From contig NZ_FO082820.1 of assembly GCF_000967425.1 (NCBI RefSeq), positions 682,001 to 746,000 on the forward strand: a DNA stretch of 64,000 nt. The letters are read 5' to 3'. Below the pieces are notes generated by a model. The model made no database searches. It saw only the letters and a list, made by a program, of their open reading frames with translations, and was not told the origin of the DNA. Below, in pieces: positions 1 through 11,196 of the stretch. Source of the stretch: Pseudorhizobium banfieldiae (GTDB taxonomy: Bacteria > Pseudomonadota > Alphaproteobacteria > Rhizobiales > Rhizobiaceae). The translations under genes were made by a program, and so were the position numbers. Within the stretch, counting starts at the first letter, position 1; the number at the start of each line of letters is the position of its first letter.

Positions 1-368
1 AGGAGTGCCACAACATTGGGCCGGCTCGTCGTCGTGCCGATCGCAAGCACCAGTCCGGACCGCCGGGCATGGTCGATCAAGGCCGCAACACCGGGCCGCA
101 ACGCGACCGAGCCCTTTTTGATCCGCTCGGTATAGATGCGCGTCTTGCGGGCGTGGATGGCCTCAGCATCGACCGTTTCGCCCATGGCATGCGCATGGGC
201 AAGGATGCGCTCGCGTCCGCCGGTGGTGGCGAGGAGCTCGGCGTAGAGCGGACGGTCCCATTCCCAGTCGAGACCCTCGTCCCGGAACGCATGGTTGAAG
301 GACTGGCGATGGATCTCCTCCGTCTCGGCAAGGGTTCCATCGACGTCGAAAACGACCGCCCGTACCAT
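1..368 (-). CDS. cbbY: CbbY-like HAD-family sugar bisphosphatase, N-terminal part (runs off the window)
   Basis: Translating the minus strand from the ATG at 366-368 gives an open frame to the window edge, 122 codons. It begins MVRAVVFDVDGTLAETEEIH, which carries the HAD motif I (DVDGTLAET, nucleophile Asp8), and continues through a helical cap region to GTTTSRPN, the motif II Thr region. CbbY proteins of red-type Rubisco organisms dephosphorylate the inhibitory by-product xylulose-1,5-bisphosphate. The start lies 2 bp after the cbbZ stop, so it is the next gene of the cbb operon. The C-terminal half (motifs III and IV) lies outside. A general HAD beta-phosphoglucomutase-like phosphatase is the alternative, but the context favours CbbY. 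Confidence 0.88.
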   Translation of the reverse strand, partial: MVRAVVFDVDGTLAETEEIHRQSFNHAFRDEGLDWEWDRPLYAELLATTGGRERILAHAHAMGETVDAEAIHARKTRIYTERIKKGSVALRPGVAALIDHARRSGLVLAIGTTTSRPNVVAL

Positions 369-370
369 CG

Positions 371-1063
371 CTAAGCGGCCTCCAGGAGCCGTGAGAGCAG
401 AGCCGGGAACTCCCTGAGGTCGTGCATTACACGATCCGCATCAAGGAGGTCGACGTCCATATCGCCGTAGCCCCCACGCACGAGGATGCAGGCCATGCCC
501 GCCGCGCGCGCCGCCGCAAGGTCGGCTTGGCTGTCGCCGACAAGGAGCGCATCCGAGGGGCCGCAGCCTGTTTCGCGGCAGGCGGCGAGGAGCATGTCCG
601 GCGCCGGCTTCTTGGCAAATCCGCTGTCGCCACCGATGACCATGTCGAGACCGGCCAGAAGATCGAGTTCAGCAAGGATCGTGCGGGAGAAGCCTTCCGG
701 CTTGTTGGTCACGACGCCTGTGCCGAGGCCGGTCCGCCGTGCCACCGCAACCGCGTCCCGGGCGCCGTCACGGGGGCTGGAAAAACGGGTCAGGTGCCCT
801 CCGTAGATCTCCATCATCTCGGCATGGCGTGCTGCCAGTTCGGTCCCCTGGAGCGTCAGGCCATGCGCTGCGAAGGCCCGGACCACAAGCGTCTCGATTC
901 CGTGCCCGATCATGGAGCGTACCGTATCGAGAGAGTGCGCCGGCAGCCGGTGGACGGAGAGAAGTTCGTTCACCGCCGCCGCGATGTCAGGCGCTGTGTC
1001 GACGAGCGTGCCGTCCAGGTCGAACAGCACGAGACGCGGCCGTGTTAGTCGCCCGGCACTCAT
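371..1063 (-). CDS. cbbZ: Phosphoglycolate phosphatase
   Basis: A 230-residue HAD hydrolase that should dephosphorylate 2-phosphoglycolate made by the Rubisco oxygenase reaction, the first step of photorespiratory salvage. Motif I is [15 protein letters not shown] (residues about 14-28), motif II is VVTNKP in mid-protein, and the C-terminal [15 protein letters not shown] supplies the Mg-binding acidic pair. The length is normal for Gph/CbbZ. The ATG overlaps the rpe stop codon by 4 bp (ATGA), showing translational coupling, and cbbY follows 2 bp downstream. It acts in the cytosol. Confidence 0.92.
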   Translation of the reverse strand: MSAGRLTRPRLVLFDLDGTLVDTAPDIAAAVNELLSVHRLPAHSLDTVRSMIGHGIETLVVRAFAAHGLTLQGTELAARHAEMMEIYGGHLTRFSSPRDGARDAVAVARRTGLGTGVVTNKPEGFSRTILAELDLLAGLDMVIGGDSGFAKKPAPDMLLAACRETGCGPSDALLVGDSQADLAAARAAGMACILVRGGYGDMDVDLLDADRVMHDLREFPALLSRLLEAA

Positions 1064-1746
1064 GCTGCCCGCTCCCGGAAAGCTCCGTCGGCGGCTTGCC
1101 GGATTGCCTCGATGTTGTCGCGATAGGCTTGTTCTGTTCCGCCCCTGAACACGGCGGACCCGGCAACCAGCACGTCGGCGCCGGCCGCGACGACAAGCGG
1201 CGCCGTCTCCGCCGTCACGCCGCCGTCGATCTCGATGTGGATCGGGCGGTCGCCGATCATCTTGCGGACGCGGTTCACCTTCTGGACGACGGCCGGAATG
1301 AAGGCCTGGCCGCCGAAGCCGGGATTGACCGTCATCAGGAGAATGAGATCCAGGCGGTCCAGCACATATTCGATCACCGTTTCGGGTGTCGAGGGATTGA
1401 GCGACACGCCGGCCTTCTTGCCCAGCGCCCGGATCGCCTGGAGCGAACGGTCGAGATGCCGCGTCGCCTCCGCATGCACGGTGATGATGTCGCAGCCGGC
1501 CTGCGCGAAGGCCTCGAGATACGGATCGCAGGGCTCGATCATCAGGTGGCAGTCGAAGACCTTTTCGGTGCGGTCCCTGACGGCCTTGATCACCTGCGGT
1601 CCGAAGGTGATGTTGGGCACGAAATGGCCGTCCATCACGTCGAGGTGGATCCAGTCTGCGCCTGCCCGCACGACACGTTCGATTTCCTCGCCGAGCCGTG
1701 AGAAGTCTGCGGAGAGCACGGAGGGGGCGATGAGGGTGCTGGTCAT
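1060..1746 (-). CDS. rpe: Ribulose-phosphate 3-epimerase
   Basis: A 228-residue TIM-barrel epimerase interconverting ribulose 5-phosphate and xylulose 5-phosphate; in a cbb operon it is usually called cbbE or ppe. Family motifs are intact: [15 protein letters not shown] at the N-terminus, [16 protein letters not shown] with metal and catalytic residues, [10 protein letters not shown], and the C-terminal EIDGGV plus [12 protein letters not shown] phosphate-binding loops. It overlaps cbbX upstream and cbbZ downstream by 4 bp each, so these genes form one coupled translational string. Most genomes carry another rpe elsewhere, so this copy is probably dedicated to CO2 fixation. Confidence 0.95.
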   Translation of the reverse strand: MTSTLIAPSVLSADFSRLGEEIERVVRAGADWIHLDVMDGHFVPNITFGPQVIKAVRDRTEKVFDCHLMIEPCDPYLEAFAQAGCDIITVHAEATRHLDRSLQAIRALGKKAGVSLNPSTPETVIEYVLDRLDLILLMTVNPGFGGQAFIPAVVQKVNRVRKMIGDRPIHIEIDGGVTAETAPLVVAAGADVLVAGSAVFRGGTEQAYRDNIEAIRQAADGAFRERAA

Positions 1747-2675
1747 GCCCGGCCCTCCTCTGCTGGTCCCTGTGGCGTTGCCGAGAAGACGCGGCTGGCG
1801 CGGATGTCTTCGGACCGAATGGTGGACAACACCTCTGCCGTCACCGGTCCTTCCGCGCTCTCGAAGATGCGGTTCGCCTGCCTGAGGCGAGCACGGTCGA
1901 GCGCATTCCGGATGGAGCGGGCATTGGCGAAATGCGGCTGCGTCCGCCGGGCGCCGATGTATTCGCCCATCGCCACCTTCGCAGCATCATCCAGGACGTA
2001 GTTCTGCTTCGCCAGCATAGTTTCGGCGATCGAAAGGAGCTCGCTGTCCTCGTAATCCGGGAAGTCGATATGGTGGGCAATGCGCGACCGGAAGCCGGGA
2101 TTGGACTGGTAGAACCGGTCCATCCGGTCAGCGTAGCCGGCGAGGATGACGACGAGGTCGTCCCGCTGGTTCTCCATGACCTGCAGCAGGATCTCGATCG
2201 CCTCCTGACCGTAGTCGCGCTCGTTGTCGGGTCGATAGAGGTAGTAGGCCTCGTCGATGAACAGCACGCCGCCCATCGCCTTCTTGAGCACCTCCTTCGT
2301 CTTCGGAGCCGTGTGGCCGATATACTGTCCGACGAGGTCGTCGCGGGTGACCGAGACCAGGTGGCCCTTGCGCACATAGCCGAGCCGATGCAGGAGGCTC
2401 GCCATGCGAAGAGCGACTGTCGTCTTGCCGGTTCCCGGATTGCCGGTGAAGCTCATGTGGAGCGTCGGCGTCTCGGTCGTCAGGCCAAGCTGCTTGCGGG
2501 CCCGCTCGACGAGAAGAAGTGCCGCCGTCTCGCGGATGCGCTGCTTCACCGGCTTGAGGCCGGTCAGTTCGCGGTCCAGTTCATCGAGGATCTCGGCGAC
2601 GCCTGAATCCCTGAAGTCGGCCGCGAGGTCGATGCCGCCCGGAGGCGGTTCTGCAATGGCTTCGGCTGCCTGCAT
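1743..2675 (-). CDS. cbbX: Red-type Rubisco activase CbbX (AAA+ ATPase)
   Basis: A hexameric AAA+ motor that remodels inhibited red-type Rubisco by pulling on the C-terminus of the large subunit. From the ATG at 2675 the protein has 310 residues, the normal CbbX length. Walker A is GNPGTGKTT at about 78-86, the pore-loop region is [11 protein letters not shown] near 115-124, and Walker B is [11 protein letters not shown] at about 136-146. The frame extends 10 codons upstream to a GTG overlapping the cbbS stop (2705). I prefer the ATG at 2675 because a strong AGAGGAG site sits 6 bp before it and homologues begin there. It lies directly behind cbbLS, as in other form IC operons. Confidence 0.93.
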   Translation of the reverse strand: MQAAEAIAEPPPGGIDLAADFRDSGVAEILDELDRELTGLKPVKQRIRETAALLLVERARKQLGLTTETPTLHMSFTGNPGTGKTTVALRMASLLHRLGYVRKGHLVSVTRDDLVGQYIGHTAPKTKEVLKKAMGGVLFIDEAYYLYRPDNERDYGQEAIEILLQVMENQRDDLVVILAGYADRMDRFYQSNPGFRSRIAHHIDFPDYEDSELLSIAETMLAKQNYVLDDAAKVAMGEYIGARRTQPHFANARSIRNALDRARLRQANRIFESAEGPVTAEVLSTIRSEDIRASRVFSATPQGPAEEGRA

Positions 2676-2701
2676 GGCTGGCTCCTCTTTCTCTGCTGTC
2701 G

Positions 2702-3091
2702 TCACTGGGCGACGTTCATCGCGTAGCGCTGCATGCGCCCCGCGGCCTCCGTCCTTGTCAGGACGAGACGCGGCTCAACCTTCGGCCGGTTGACGATGAA
2801 CGACATGCGCACCGTCTCGAAGCCGCGGGTGGAGTCGAAGGCGTTGATGCGGATGTAGGCCTCCGGCCATGCGTCGCGGCAGGCCCGGATTTCCATCATG
2901 ACGCCGGCCGCATCCTTCAGGTCGAACATCGGGTTGCCCCACATCTCCCAGTAGATGTTCCGGGGATGCGGGTCGTCGGTGTACTCCACGCCGATCGCCC
3001 AGTCGTTGTTGAGGCAGTATTCGACCTGTGCCGAGATCTGCTCGTCGGTAAGATCCGGGAGGAAGGAAAAGGTGCCTTGGGTAATGCGCAT
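2702..3091 (-). CDS. cbbS: Ribulose-bisphosphate carboxylase small subunit (form IC)
   Basis: A 129-residue Rubisco small subunit starting [19 protein letters not shown], the hallmark N-terminus of red-type (form IC/ID) small subunits. It includes [18 protein letters not shown] and MWGNPMFDL, and a C-terminal extension of about 30 residues ([20 protein letters not shown]) that in red-type enzymes forms the beta-hairpin lining the holoenzyme central channel. The frame continues upstream through cbbL antisense-frame sequence, but the ATG at 3089-3091, preceded by a GAGGAGAA-type site, is the real start. It follows cbbL by 11 bp. Confidence 0.96.
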   Translation of the reverse strand: MRITQGTFSFLPDLTDEQISAQVEYCLNNDWAIGVEYTDDPHPRNIYWEMWGNPMFDLKDAAGVMMEIRACRDAWPEAYIRINAFDSTRGFETVRMSFIVNRPKVEPRLVLTRTEAAGRMQRYAMNVAQ

Positions 3092-3102
3092 GGTGGTTCT
3101 CC

Positions 3103-4593
<1,491 letters not shown>

Positions 4594-5673
4594 TCAGGCG
4601 GCCTTGGCGGTCGCAATTTGCGGGTCGAGCTGTCCGCTCGCATAGCGTCTGGCCATCTCATCCATCGGAATGACCTTGATTCTCGAGGCAGTCCCTGCGG
4701 TGCCGAAGGCTTCGAAGCGTTCGCGGCAGAGGTTGCGCATCGCGTCCATCGCCGGCTTGAGGAACTTGCGGGGATCGAACTCCCCGGGCTTCTCAACGGC
4801 GATCCGGCGGAACTGGCCCGCCATCGCCATGCGGCAGTCGGTGTCGATGTTGACCTTGCGCACGCCGTGCTGGATCCCGCGGACGATTTCGTCGAGCGGC
4901 ACCCCAAAGGTCTGCGGCATCTCGCCACCGAATCTGTTGATGACGTCCTGCAGCTCCTGCGGAACGGAGGACGAGCCATGCATGACGAGATGCGTGTTCG
5001 GCAGCTTGGCGTGGATTTCCTCGATCACCCGCATTGCAAGTATGTCGCCGGTCGGCTTACGGGTGAACTTGTAGGCGCCGTGCGACGTGCCGCAGGCGAT
5101 CGCCAGCGCATCAACCCCGGTGCGGGCCACGAAGTCGACCGCCTGGTCAGGGTCTGTCAGCAACTGGTCGTGGCTGAGCTTGCCCTCCGCGCCATGCCCG
5201 TCCTCGGCCTCGGATTCTCCGGTCTCCAGGGAGCCAAGCACGCCAAGTTCGCCTTCCACCGAGGCTCCGACCCAGTGGGCCATGCGCGAGACCCTCTCGG
5301 TGATGTCCAGGTTGTACTCATAGCTCGCCGGTGTCTTGGCGTCCGCCATGAGCGAACCGTCCATCATCACCGAGGTGAAGCCATGCCGGATCGCGGTCAT
5401 GCAGGTCGCCTCGTCGTTGCCGTGGTCCTGATGCATGCACACGGGGATTTCCGGATACATCTCGACGAGCGCATCGATCATCTTCGAGAGCATGATGTCG
5501 CCGGCATAGGTGCGCGCGCCGCGGGAGGCCTGGATGATCACCGGTGCGTCGCAAGCGCTCGCCGCCTCCAGGATCGCGAGACCCTGTTCCATGTTGTTGA
5601 TGTTGAAGGCGGGCACGCCGTAACCGCGTTCGGCAGCGTGATCGAGCAGTTGGCGTAGCGTTATGCGGGCCAT
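4594..5673 (-). CDS. cbbA: Fructose/sedoheptulose-bisphosphate aldolase, class II
   Basis: A 359-residue class II (Zn-dependent) aldolase that condenses triose phosphates to fructose-1,6-bisphosphate and, in the Calvin cycle, sedoheptulose-1,7-bisphosphate. Zinc and substrate motifs are present: [12 protein letters not shown] in the first third, [11 protein letters not shown] and [13 protein letters not shown] in the middle. The start is the ATG at 5671-5673 ([20 protein letters not shown], the typical family start) with a GGAGGC site ahead. The frame runs 12 codons further upstream but would overlap cbbT needlessly. It follows cbbT by 1 bp. Confidence 0.95.
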   Translation of the reverse strand: MARITLRQLLDHAAERGYGVPAFNINNMEQGLAILEAASACDAPVIIQASRGARTYAGDIMLSKMIDALVEMYPEIPVCMHQDHGNDEATCMTAIRHGFTSVMMDGSLMADAKTPASYEYNLDITERVSRMAHWVGASVEGELGVLGSLETGESEAEDGHGAEGKLSHDQLLTDPDQAVDFVARTGVDALAIACGTSHGAYKFTRKPTGDILAMRVIEEIHAKLPNTHLVMHGSSSVPQELQDVINRFGGEMPQTFGVPLDEIVRGIQHGVRKVNIDTDCRMAMAGQFRRIAVEKPGEFDPRKFLKPAMDAMRNLCRERFEAFGTAGTASRIKVIPMDEMARRYASGQLDPQIATAKAA

Positions 5674-5674
5674 T

Positions 5675-7717
5675 TCAAGCCTCCTCCAGTTGTTGGTGGG
5701 TTTCGCCACGCGGACGGCTGCCGATAAGCGCGAGGGCTGCCGACACGACGTTCTCGGCCGTGATACCGAAATGCGTGTACAGTTCGCCCGCCGGCGCTGA
5801 AGCCCCGAAGCCGCTCATGCCGATGAAGCGCCCGCTCTCGCCGATCCAGCGATCCCAGCCGAGCCGCCCGGCAGCTTCGATCGCGATACGCGGCGCGGTC
5901 CCCAGCGTGTCGCGGCGGTAGCCCTCGTCCTGGCTTTCGAACTTCTCCCAGCAGGGCATCGATACGACCGCAGCATGCACGCCCCCTTCGGCGAGCCGGT
6001 TCGACGCGGCGACCGCGATCTCGACTTCCGAGCCCGTGGCGATCAGGGTGACATCACGGCGACCGTCAGCTCCGCGAAGCACGTAGGCTCCCTTGGCCGA
6101 ACGGTTTGAGCTGTCCGAACCCGTCCGCAACATCGGCAACGCCTGGCGCGAGAGCGCCAGCACGCTCGGCGTCCTTTCGTCGCTCAGGGCGATCTCCCAG
6201 CACTCCGCCGTCTCGACGATATCGGCCGGACGGAACACGTTGAGGTTCGGAGTTGCGCGCAGCATCGCCAGGTGCTCGACCGGCTGGTGCGTCGGACCAT
6301 CCTCGCCGAGGCCGATGGAATCGTGGGTCAGGACATAGATCACACGCTGCTGCATGAGGGCTGAAAGCCGCAGGGCACCGCGGGCGTAGTCGGAGAACAC
6401 GAGGAAAGTACCGCCATACGGAACAAAGGGTCCATGCAGCGAAAGGCCGTTCATCGCCGCGGCCATGCCGTGTTCGCGGATGCCGTAGTGGATATAGCGG
6501 CCAGTGAAGCTGCCGCGCGCGATCGGTTGAGTTTGCGAGGTCATCGTCAGGTTCGACCCGGTCAGGTCGGCCGAGCCCCCGATCGTCAGCTCCGTTGCCC
6601 CGTTGATGACCTCTAGCACCATCTGCGAGGCCTGGCGGGTCGCAACCTTCGTTGCCTTCCGCTGGTGTTCTTCCCTGAACGTTGCCAGAGCCTTCGCGAG
6701 ATCCTCGCCGGCACTGCGGGTGATCGCCTGTTCGTACTGTTCCCTGCAGGACGCAGCAGCGAGCCGGCCTTCCCATTCGGCGCGCTTGGCGCGGCCGCGT
6801 GCGGCAATTCCCTCCCAGGCCGACTTGATGTCGCCCGGGACGAAGAACGGCGGGTGGTGCCATCCGAGCTTTTCGCGGGTTGCCGCGATCTCCTTGTCGC
6901 CGAGGGCCGCTCCATGGGTCTTGTGCGAGCCTTCCATCGTGGCCGCACCCTTGCCGATCCGTGTGCGGCAGGCGATCAGCGAAGGCATGTCGCTCAGTCG
7001 GGCTTTGGCGATTGCGGCGGCGACGGCTTCGCAGTCGTGTCCGTCGACGGCCTCGGCATCCCAGCCGGCGGCGCGGAAGCGCTCCAACTGGTTCATCGAG
7101 GTGGAGAGCGAGGTGGCGCCATCGATGGAGATCTCATTGTCGTCCCACAGCACGATCAGCTTGCCGAGCTTCAGATGGCCCGCGAGGTCGATCGCCTCGT
7201 GGCTGATGCCCTCCTGCAGGCATCCGTCGCCGGCCACCACATAGGTGTAGTGGTCACAAAGGCTCCGCCCGAAGCGGGCCGCCACCATCTCTTCCGCGAG
7301 CGCCATGCCGACCGCCGTGGAGATGCCCTGCCCCAGCGGGCCGGTGGTCGTTTCGATGCCGAGGGCATGGCCATATTCCGGATGGCCGGCAGTCCTCGAG
7401 CCGAGCTGGCGGAACGCCTGAAGTTCCTCGATCGGCATGTCGGCGAAGCCGAGAAGGTGATGGACTGCGTAAAGGAGCATGGATCCGTGCCCGGCCGACA
7501 GAACGAACCGGTCACGATCCGGCCAGTCGGGCCGCGACGGATCGATGTTGAGGAAGCGGTGGAAGAGGACGGTTACGGCATCCGCCATGCCCATCGGCAT
7601 ACCGGGATGGCCGGAATTGGCCTTCTGGACAGCGTCCATCGCCAGGAAGCGTATGGCGTTCGCCATGGCGGCTTCTGAGGCCGCTTCAATCGTTTCAGGT
7701 CTTGCAGAGATGTTCAT
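5675..7717 (-). CDS. cbbT: Transketolase
   Basis: A 680-residue ThDP-dependent transketolase moving two-carbon ketol units in the regenerative arm of the Calvin cycle. The N-terminal pyrophosphate domain carries GHPGMPMG and the ThDP motif beginning [10 protein letters not shown] and ending in DDNEISIDG. The pyrimidine domain contains the catalytic [14 protein letters not shown], and the C-terminal transketolase domain follows to the end. The length matches bacterial TktA. The ATG at 7717 has a GAGGAGG site upstream and lies 10 bp after the cbbP stop. Confidence 0.96.
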   Translation of the reverse strand: MNISARPETIEAASEAAMANAIRFLAMDAVQKANSGHPGMPMGMADAVTVLFHRFLNIDPSRPDWPDRDRFVLSAGHGSMLLYAVHHLLGFADMPIEELQAFRQLGSRTAGHPEYGHALGIETTTGPLGQGISTAVGMALAEEMVAARFGRSLCDHYTYVVAGDGCLQEGISHEAIDLAGHLKLGKLIVLWDDNEISIDGATSLSTSMNQLERFRAAGWDAEAVDGHDCEAVAAAIAKARLSDMPSLIACRTRIGKGAATMEGSHKTHGAALGDKEIAATREKLGWHHPPFFVPGDIKSAWEGIAARGRAKRAEWEGRLAAASCREQYEQAITRSAGEDLAKALATFREEHQRKATKVATRQASQMVLEVINGATELTIGGSADLTGSNLTMTSQTQPIARGSFTGRYIHYGIREHGMAAAMNGLSLHGPFVPYGGTFLVFSDYARGALRLSALMQQRVIYVLTHDSIGLGEDGPTHQPVEHLAMLRATPNLNVFRPADIVETAECWEIALSDERTPSVLALSRQALPMLRTGSDSSNRSAKGAYVLRGADGRRDVTLIATGSEVEIAVAASNRLAEGGVHAAVVSMPCWEKFESQDEGYRRDTLGTAPRIAIEAAGRLGWDRWIGESGRFIGMSGFGASAPAGELYTHFGITAENVVSAALALIGSRPRGETHQQLEEA

Positions 7718-7727
7718 CGTTTCCTCC

Positions 7728-8597
7728 TCACGACATGCGTCGCTTGCGCTCGACGAGCTTGTGGATGAGCGGGGTGAAGATGAGCTGCATCGCCAGGTCG
7801 AGCTTGTCGCCCGGCACGACGATGGAGTTGGCGCGCGACATGTAGCTGTCGTGCAGCATGGACAGCAGGTATGGAAAATCGATGCCGCGCGGATTGGCGA
7901 AGCGGATGACCAGGATCGATTCCGCGGGCGTTGGAATCCAGCGCGCGATGAAGGGGTTCGACGTGTCGACGATCGGCACGCGCTGGAAGTTGATGTCCGT
8001 CTGCGAGAACTGCGGGCAGATGTAGTGCACGTAGTCCGGCATCCGGCGCAGGATCGTGTCGGTCACCGCCTCGGTGGAATAACCGCGGGCCGCCTTGTCG
8101 CGATGGATCTTCTGGATCCACTCCAGGTTGATGACCGGCACCACGCCGATCTTCAGATCGCAGTGCTGGGCGACGTTCACCTTATCGGTGACCACGCAGC
8201 CGTGCAGGCCCTCGTAGAAGAGCAGGTCGCTCTCGGCGAACTCTTCCCACTCCGTGAATGTGCCGGGCGGGGTCCCGTAGCAGCGGGCCTCCTCGTCGTC
8301 ATGCACGTAGTGGCGGGTCCTGCCGCGGCCGCAGCGCCCGTACTCCTCGAATATGCTTTCGAGGATCTCCAGTTCATTGGCCTCTGCCGAGAAATGGGTG
8401 AAGTCGCGGCCGCACTCCTTCTCCTCGGCAATCTTCGCCTTCATGGCCGCACGGTCGTAGCGGTGAAATGCGTCGCCTTCGATGAAGCAGGCCGTCACCT
8501 TTTCGCGGGCGAATATCTTCTTGAACGTCTGCTCGACCGTGGTGGTGCCGGCGCCCGACGAACCGGTGATCGAGATGATGGGATGCAGTGCCGACAT
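7728..8597 (-). CDS. cbbP: Phosphoribulokinase
   Basis: A 289-residue class I phosphoribulokinase that phosphorylates ribulose 5-phosphate to the Rubisco substrate. The N-terminal P-loop [16 protein letters not shown] (about residues 10-25) and the ribulose-5-phosphate region ([10 protein letters not shown]) are intact, and the C-terminal half is of the proteobacterial CbbP type. The frame could extend 3 codons to a TTG, but the ATG at 8595-8597 giving [17 protein letters not shown] matches family starts. It lies 5 bp after the cbbF stop codon. Together with cbbL it is diagnostic of a functional Calvin cycle. Confidence 0.96.
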   Translation of the reverse strand: MSALHPIISITGSSGAGTTTVEQTFKKIFAREKVTACFIEGDAFHRYDRAAMKAKIAEEKECGRDFTHFSAEANELEILESIFEEYGRCGRGRTRHYVHDDEEARCYGTPPGTFTEWEEFAESDLLFYEGLHGCVVTDKVNVAQHCDLKIGVVPVINLEWIQKIHRDKAARGYSTEAVTDTILRRMPDYVHYICPQFSQTDINFQRVPIVDTSNPFIARWIPTPAESILVIRFANPRGIDFPYLLSMLHDSYMSRANSIVVPGDKLDLAMQLIFTPLIHKLVERKRRMS

Positions 8598-8602
8598 GAT
8601 GC

Positions 8603-9637
8603 TCAAGCCCTGAACAGGCCGCGCACGCCGAACAATGGCGAGCGTTCGGCAATTATGCTGGGATCGCGGAGATAGCGGCCGATGCGGTTGACTTCCCGAG
8701 CGGAACCGAAGACGAGCGGCGTGCGCTGGTGGATGTTGACCGGTGCGAGGTCGAGGATACGGCTGATGCCGTCGCTCGCTCCGCCGCCGGCCTGCTCGAT
8801 CAGCATGGCGATCGGGTTGGCCTCGTAGACGAGGCGAAGGCGCCCGCTCGAATAGCCCTTGCGGGCGTCCCCGGGGTAGAGAAACACCCCGCCGCGCATC
8901 AGGATTCGGTAGGTGTCGGCAACGAGCGAGGCAATCCAGCGCATGTTGAAATCCTTCTCGCGGGGACCCGACGAGCCTTTGAGGCAGTCGTCGACGTAGA
9001 GCTGGAGGCCTTCGTCCCAGTGACGGTAGTTGGATGTGTTGATGGCGAATTCCTGCGTGCGCTCAGGAATGGCCGGCTGCAGGCTTTCCACGAAGGCGCC
9101 GAGGTGCGACGAATGCACGAAGATACGGGTGCCGGCACCGAGCGTCAGCGCCAGCGCCAATTGCGGCCCATAGATGAAGAAGCCGGCGGCCAGCTGCTTG
9201 CGGCCTTCCTGCAGGAAGCTGGCAGCCGGCTCGTCCTCGTCCACCGCCGGCAGGATCGAGAAGATGGTGCCGATCGAAACGTTCGTGTCGATGTTCGACG
9301 AGCCGTCCAGCGGATCGACGGCCAGTGCGAGCCCTCCTTTACCGTTGAGGTCGACGGCGCCGTCGAGTTCCTCAGAACAGTAATGGCGGATGCCTGCCCT
9401 GCGGGCAGCGGCGAGGAGGGCCTCGTCGGCGCTGACGTCCAGGTAACGCTGGAAATCGCCGTCGGCATTCCGCTCGCCGGACGTTCCGCCAAGCGTCATT
9501 GGGGAAACCTGGGTGATGATCGTCCTTAGATCGCAGGCAGCCGTGGCGAGCGCGCTGACCGTTTCCTCCACCGCTTTAGTCGTGTCGCCGGCAAGAACCA
9601 GAGCGTTCAGATAGGCTTCGAGCGTGGCTATTGTCAC
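8603..9637 (-). CDS. cbbF: Class I fructose-1,6-/sedoheptulose-1,7-bisphosphatase
   Basis: A 344-residue bisphosphatase, first gene of the operon, hydrolysing fructose-1,6- and probably sedoheptulose-1,7-bisphosphate. The signature LAVDPLDGSSNIDTNVS contains the metal-binding Asp/Glu cluster of class I FBPases, and GGVFLYPGDARKGYSSGRLR is the C-terminal substrate-binding stretch. Start choice: a strong GGGAGGTG site lies 4-5 bp before a GTG at 9637 (MTIATLEAYLNALV). A TTG 5 codons upstream (9652) overlaps that ribosome-binding site and is therefore unlikely. The operon promoter lies in the 108 bp shared with cbbR. Confidence 0.94.
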   Translation of the reverse strand: MTIATLEAYLNALVLAGDTTKAVEETVSALATAACDLRTIITQVSPMTLGGTSGERNADGDFQRYLDVSADEALLAAARRAGIRHYCSEELDGAVDLNGKGGLALAVDPLDGSSNIDTNVSIGTIFSILPAVDEDEPAASFLQEGRKQLAAGFFIYGPQLALALTLGAGTRIFVHSSHLGAFVESLQPAIPERTQEFAINTSNYRHWDEGLQLYVDDCLKGSSGPREKDFNMRWIASLVADTYRILMRGGVFLYPGDARKGYSSGRLRLVYEANPIAMLIEQAGGGASDGISRILDLAPVNIHQRTPLVFGSAREVNRIGRYLRDPSIIAERSPLFGVRGLFRA

Positions 9638-9745
9638 CGGTTCACCTCCCAATGCCTCGGTCTGAGAACACAGCCCACCACGCGCTTGACCTTTAGGGAA
9701 GTTTATTGTTTTAACCGTGCAGATAAATTTTTCTAAGTGATCTTG
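9638..9745. promoter_or_regulatory. cbbR-cbbF divergent promoter region with candidate CbbR site
   Basis: This 108-bp region separates the divergent cbbF and cbbR starts. It turns sharply AT-rich at 9700-9735. A dyad TTAACCGTGCAGATAA lies at 9711-9726 (TTA-N10-TAA), next to TTTATTGTTTTAA at 9702-9714. LysR-type CbbR proteins bind T-N11-A/TNA-N7-8-TNA type sites in such divergent spacers, so this is the likely CbbR operator. No footprint evidence is available from sequence alone. Confidence 0.6.
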
Positions 9746-10690
9746 ATGAGGAACCTGACACTAAGACAGTTGCGGTCCATCGTTCGGATCGCGGAAGAGG
9801 GGAAAATCGCGAGTGCCGCCAAATATTTGGGTGTCACTGCTCCTGCAGTGACACTGCAGCTTCAGGCCTTGGAGGAGGAGCTTGGCACGTCGCTCTTCGA
9901 CCGCACGACTGCCGGCATGCGTCCGACTGCCGCAGGACTTGCTGCGATTGATGCCGCCCATGCGATCGAGGAACAACTCCTCCTGCTCGCCGAGCGCATC
10001 GATGCAATTAGGGGCGTCCGGCGCGGCCATCTGCGGCTGGGGGTGGTCTCGACCGCAAAGTATTTCGCACCCAGAATTATTGCAGAGTTTGGCCGGGAGT
10101 TTCCCGGGCTGGACATCGACCTGAAGGTCGGAAACCGGGCCGAAATAATTGGTGCATTATCGGACCATGCCGTAGACATCGCGCTGATGGGCCGCCCGCC
10201 GAAGAACATTCCGGTCCGTGCCCAGGTGTTCGGCGACCATCCCCTAGTCATCATCAGCGCGCCCGACCATCCTCTTGCCGGTGCACGTGACATTTCCCGG
10301 GAACGGATAGCAAAGGAGAGGTTTCTGGTTCGAGAGCCTGGATCGGGAACTCGTATTTCGCTGGAGGTGTTCTTCGCCCCGGTCCCCTCCAAGCTGGAGA
10401 ATATCGGCAGCGAGATGGGGTCGAACGAAACGATCAAGCAGGCGGTGATGGCCGGGCTAGGCGTCGCCTTCATTTCTGCCCACACGATCGAAGCGGAAGT
10501 CCAGGCGGGTAGGCTTCGGGTGCTCGACGTGGAAGGTACGCCAATCCGGCGCCAGTGGTTTGCTGTCTCGCGCTCCGACCGCAGCCCCACATCAGCCGGT
10601 GAAGCCTTTCTGACGTTCCTATCCCAGAAGGGTGCGCAATACCTTCCCCTCGCATTACCGCTCTACCGGCGGGTTGAACTCCCGACCTGA
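9746..10690 (+). CDS. cbbR: LysR-type regulator of the cbb operon
   Basis: A 314-residue LysR regulator transcribed away from the cbb operon. The N-terminal winged helix-turn-helix (NLTLRQLRSIVRIAEEGK, then GVTAPAVTLQLQALEEELG) is followed by a two-lobed effector-binding domain beginning near RGHLRLGVVSTAKYF. CbbR activates cbb transcription in response to metabolites such as RuBP or NADPH. Start: the frame opens at a GTG at 9737, but the ATG at 9746 giving MRNLTLRQLRSIV aligns with other CbbR proteins; neither has a strong Shine-Dalgarno. Position and orientation next to cbbF are the best evidence for the specific identity. Confidence 0.92.
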   Translation: MRNLTLRQLRSIVRIAEEGKIASAAKYLGVTAPAVTLQLQALEEELGTSLFDRTTAGMRPTAAGLAAIDAAHAIEEQLLLLAERIDAIRGVRRGHLRLGVVSTAKYFAPRIIAEFGREFPGLDIDLKVGNRAEIIGALSDHAVDIALMGRPPKNIPVRAQVFGDHPLVIISAPDHPLAGARDISRERIAKERFLVREPGSGTRISLEVFFAPVPSKLENIGSEMGSNETIKQAVMAGLGVAFISAHTIEAEVQAGRLRVLDVEGTPIRRQWFAVSRSDRSPTSAGEAFLTFLSQKGAQYLPLALPLYRRVELPT

Positions 10691-11196
10691 CTTGCTCTGC
10701 GCTTCGGGGTAGAAGGCTGACTTCCGTCCTGCCGCTCGAGAAGGTATTGAGATGTTCTGGTTATGAGGGTGGTATGGTTCAGGCGCGCGATACTCACGCG
10801 TCAGGCGGCGCATATCATACGCGTACCCGGCTTTATTCCTAATAGGGTTTTCCTTGGGCGCCATACGATGCAGCTATAGCCGCCACCTGCCTGCACCGCC
10901 CAGTGTGGGTAACGTTATCCTGACGAGACATTAGCCTGCCAGTCGGTCGCGGCGACGCCTAAAGACGCGATCAACCACTGCGCCTGAAAGGTATCGCTAG
11001 TAGACCGCGCCTCTGGTTCGGGAGAGCGTCAGGTGAATAGGATTCATCGAAGGATGAGATGTAAGAATTTCTCTCGTTCAGCCTTCCATGCCACGTTTGC
11101 TGAGGTCTGTAGCGAGGAGGCTGCATGACCGGGTCCGTCATCGTCAGGTGAGGGTCCAGGCACGTCGTGAGTGCAATAGAACGATGGGAGGGAAAC
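10691..11196. other. Intergenic region with no convincing gene
   Basis: A 506-bp stretch between cbbR and the first TTT binding-protein gene. Short frames exist on both strands (for example a 69-codon minus-strand frame at 10655-10864), but none has a ribosome site or a recognisable protein pattern. It presumably contains the promoter for the TTT1 operon. I found no ATTGTNNACAAT palindrome, tRNA or IS end here. Confidence 0.5.

Noticed and set aside
739-1701. Long plus-strand open frame opposite cbbZ and rpe (320 codons)
   Set aside because: It is antisense to two clearly conserved enzymes, and the translation is Arg/His/Gly-rich with no family pattern, as expected for a GC-rich shadow frame.
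10655-10864. Minus-strand 69-codon frame after cbbR
   Set aside because: It overlaps the cbbR end, has no ribosome site and no similarity that I recognise.
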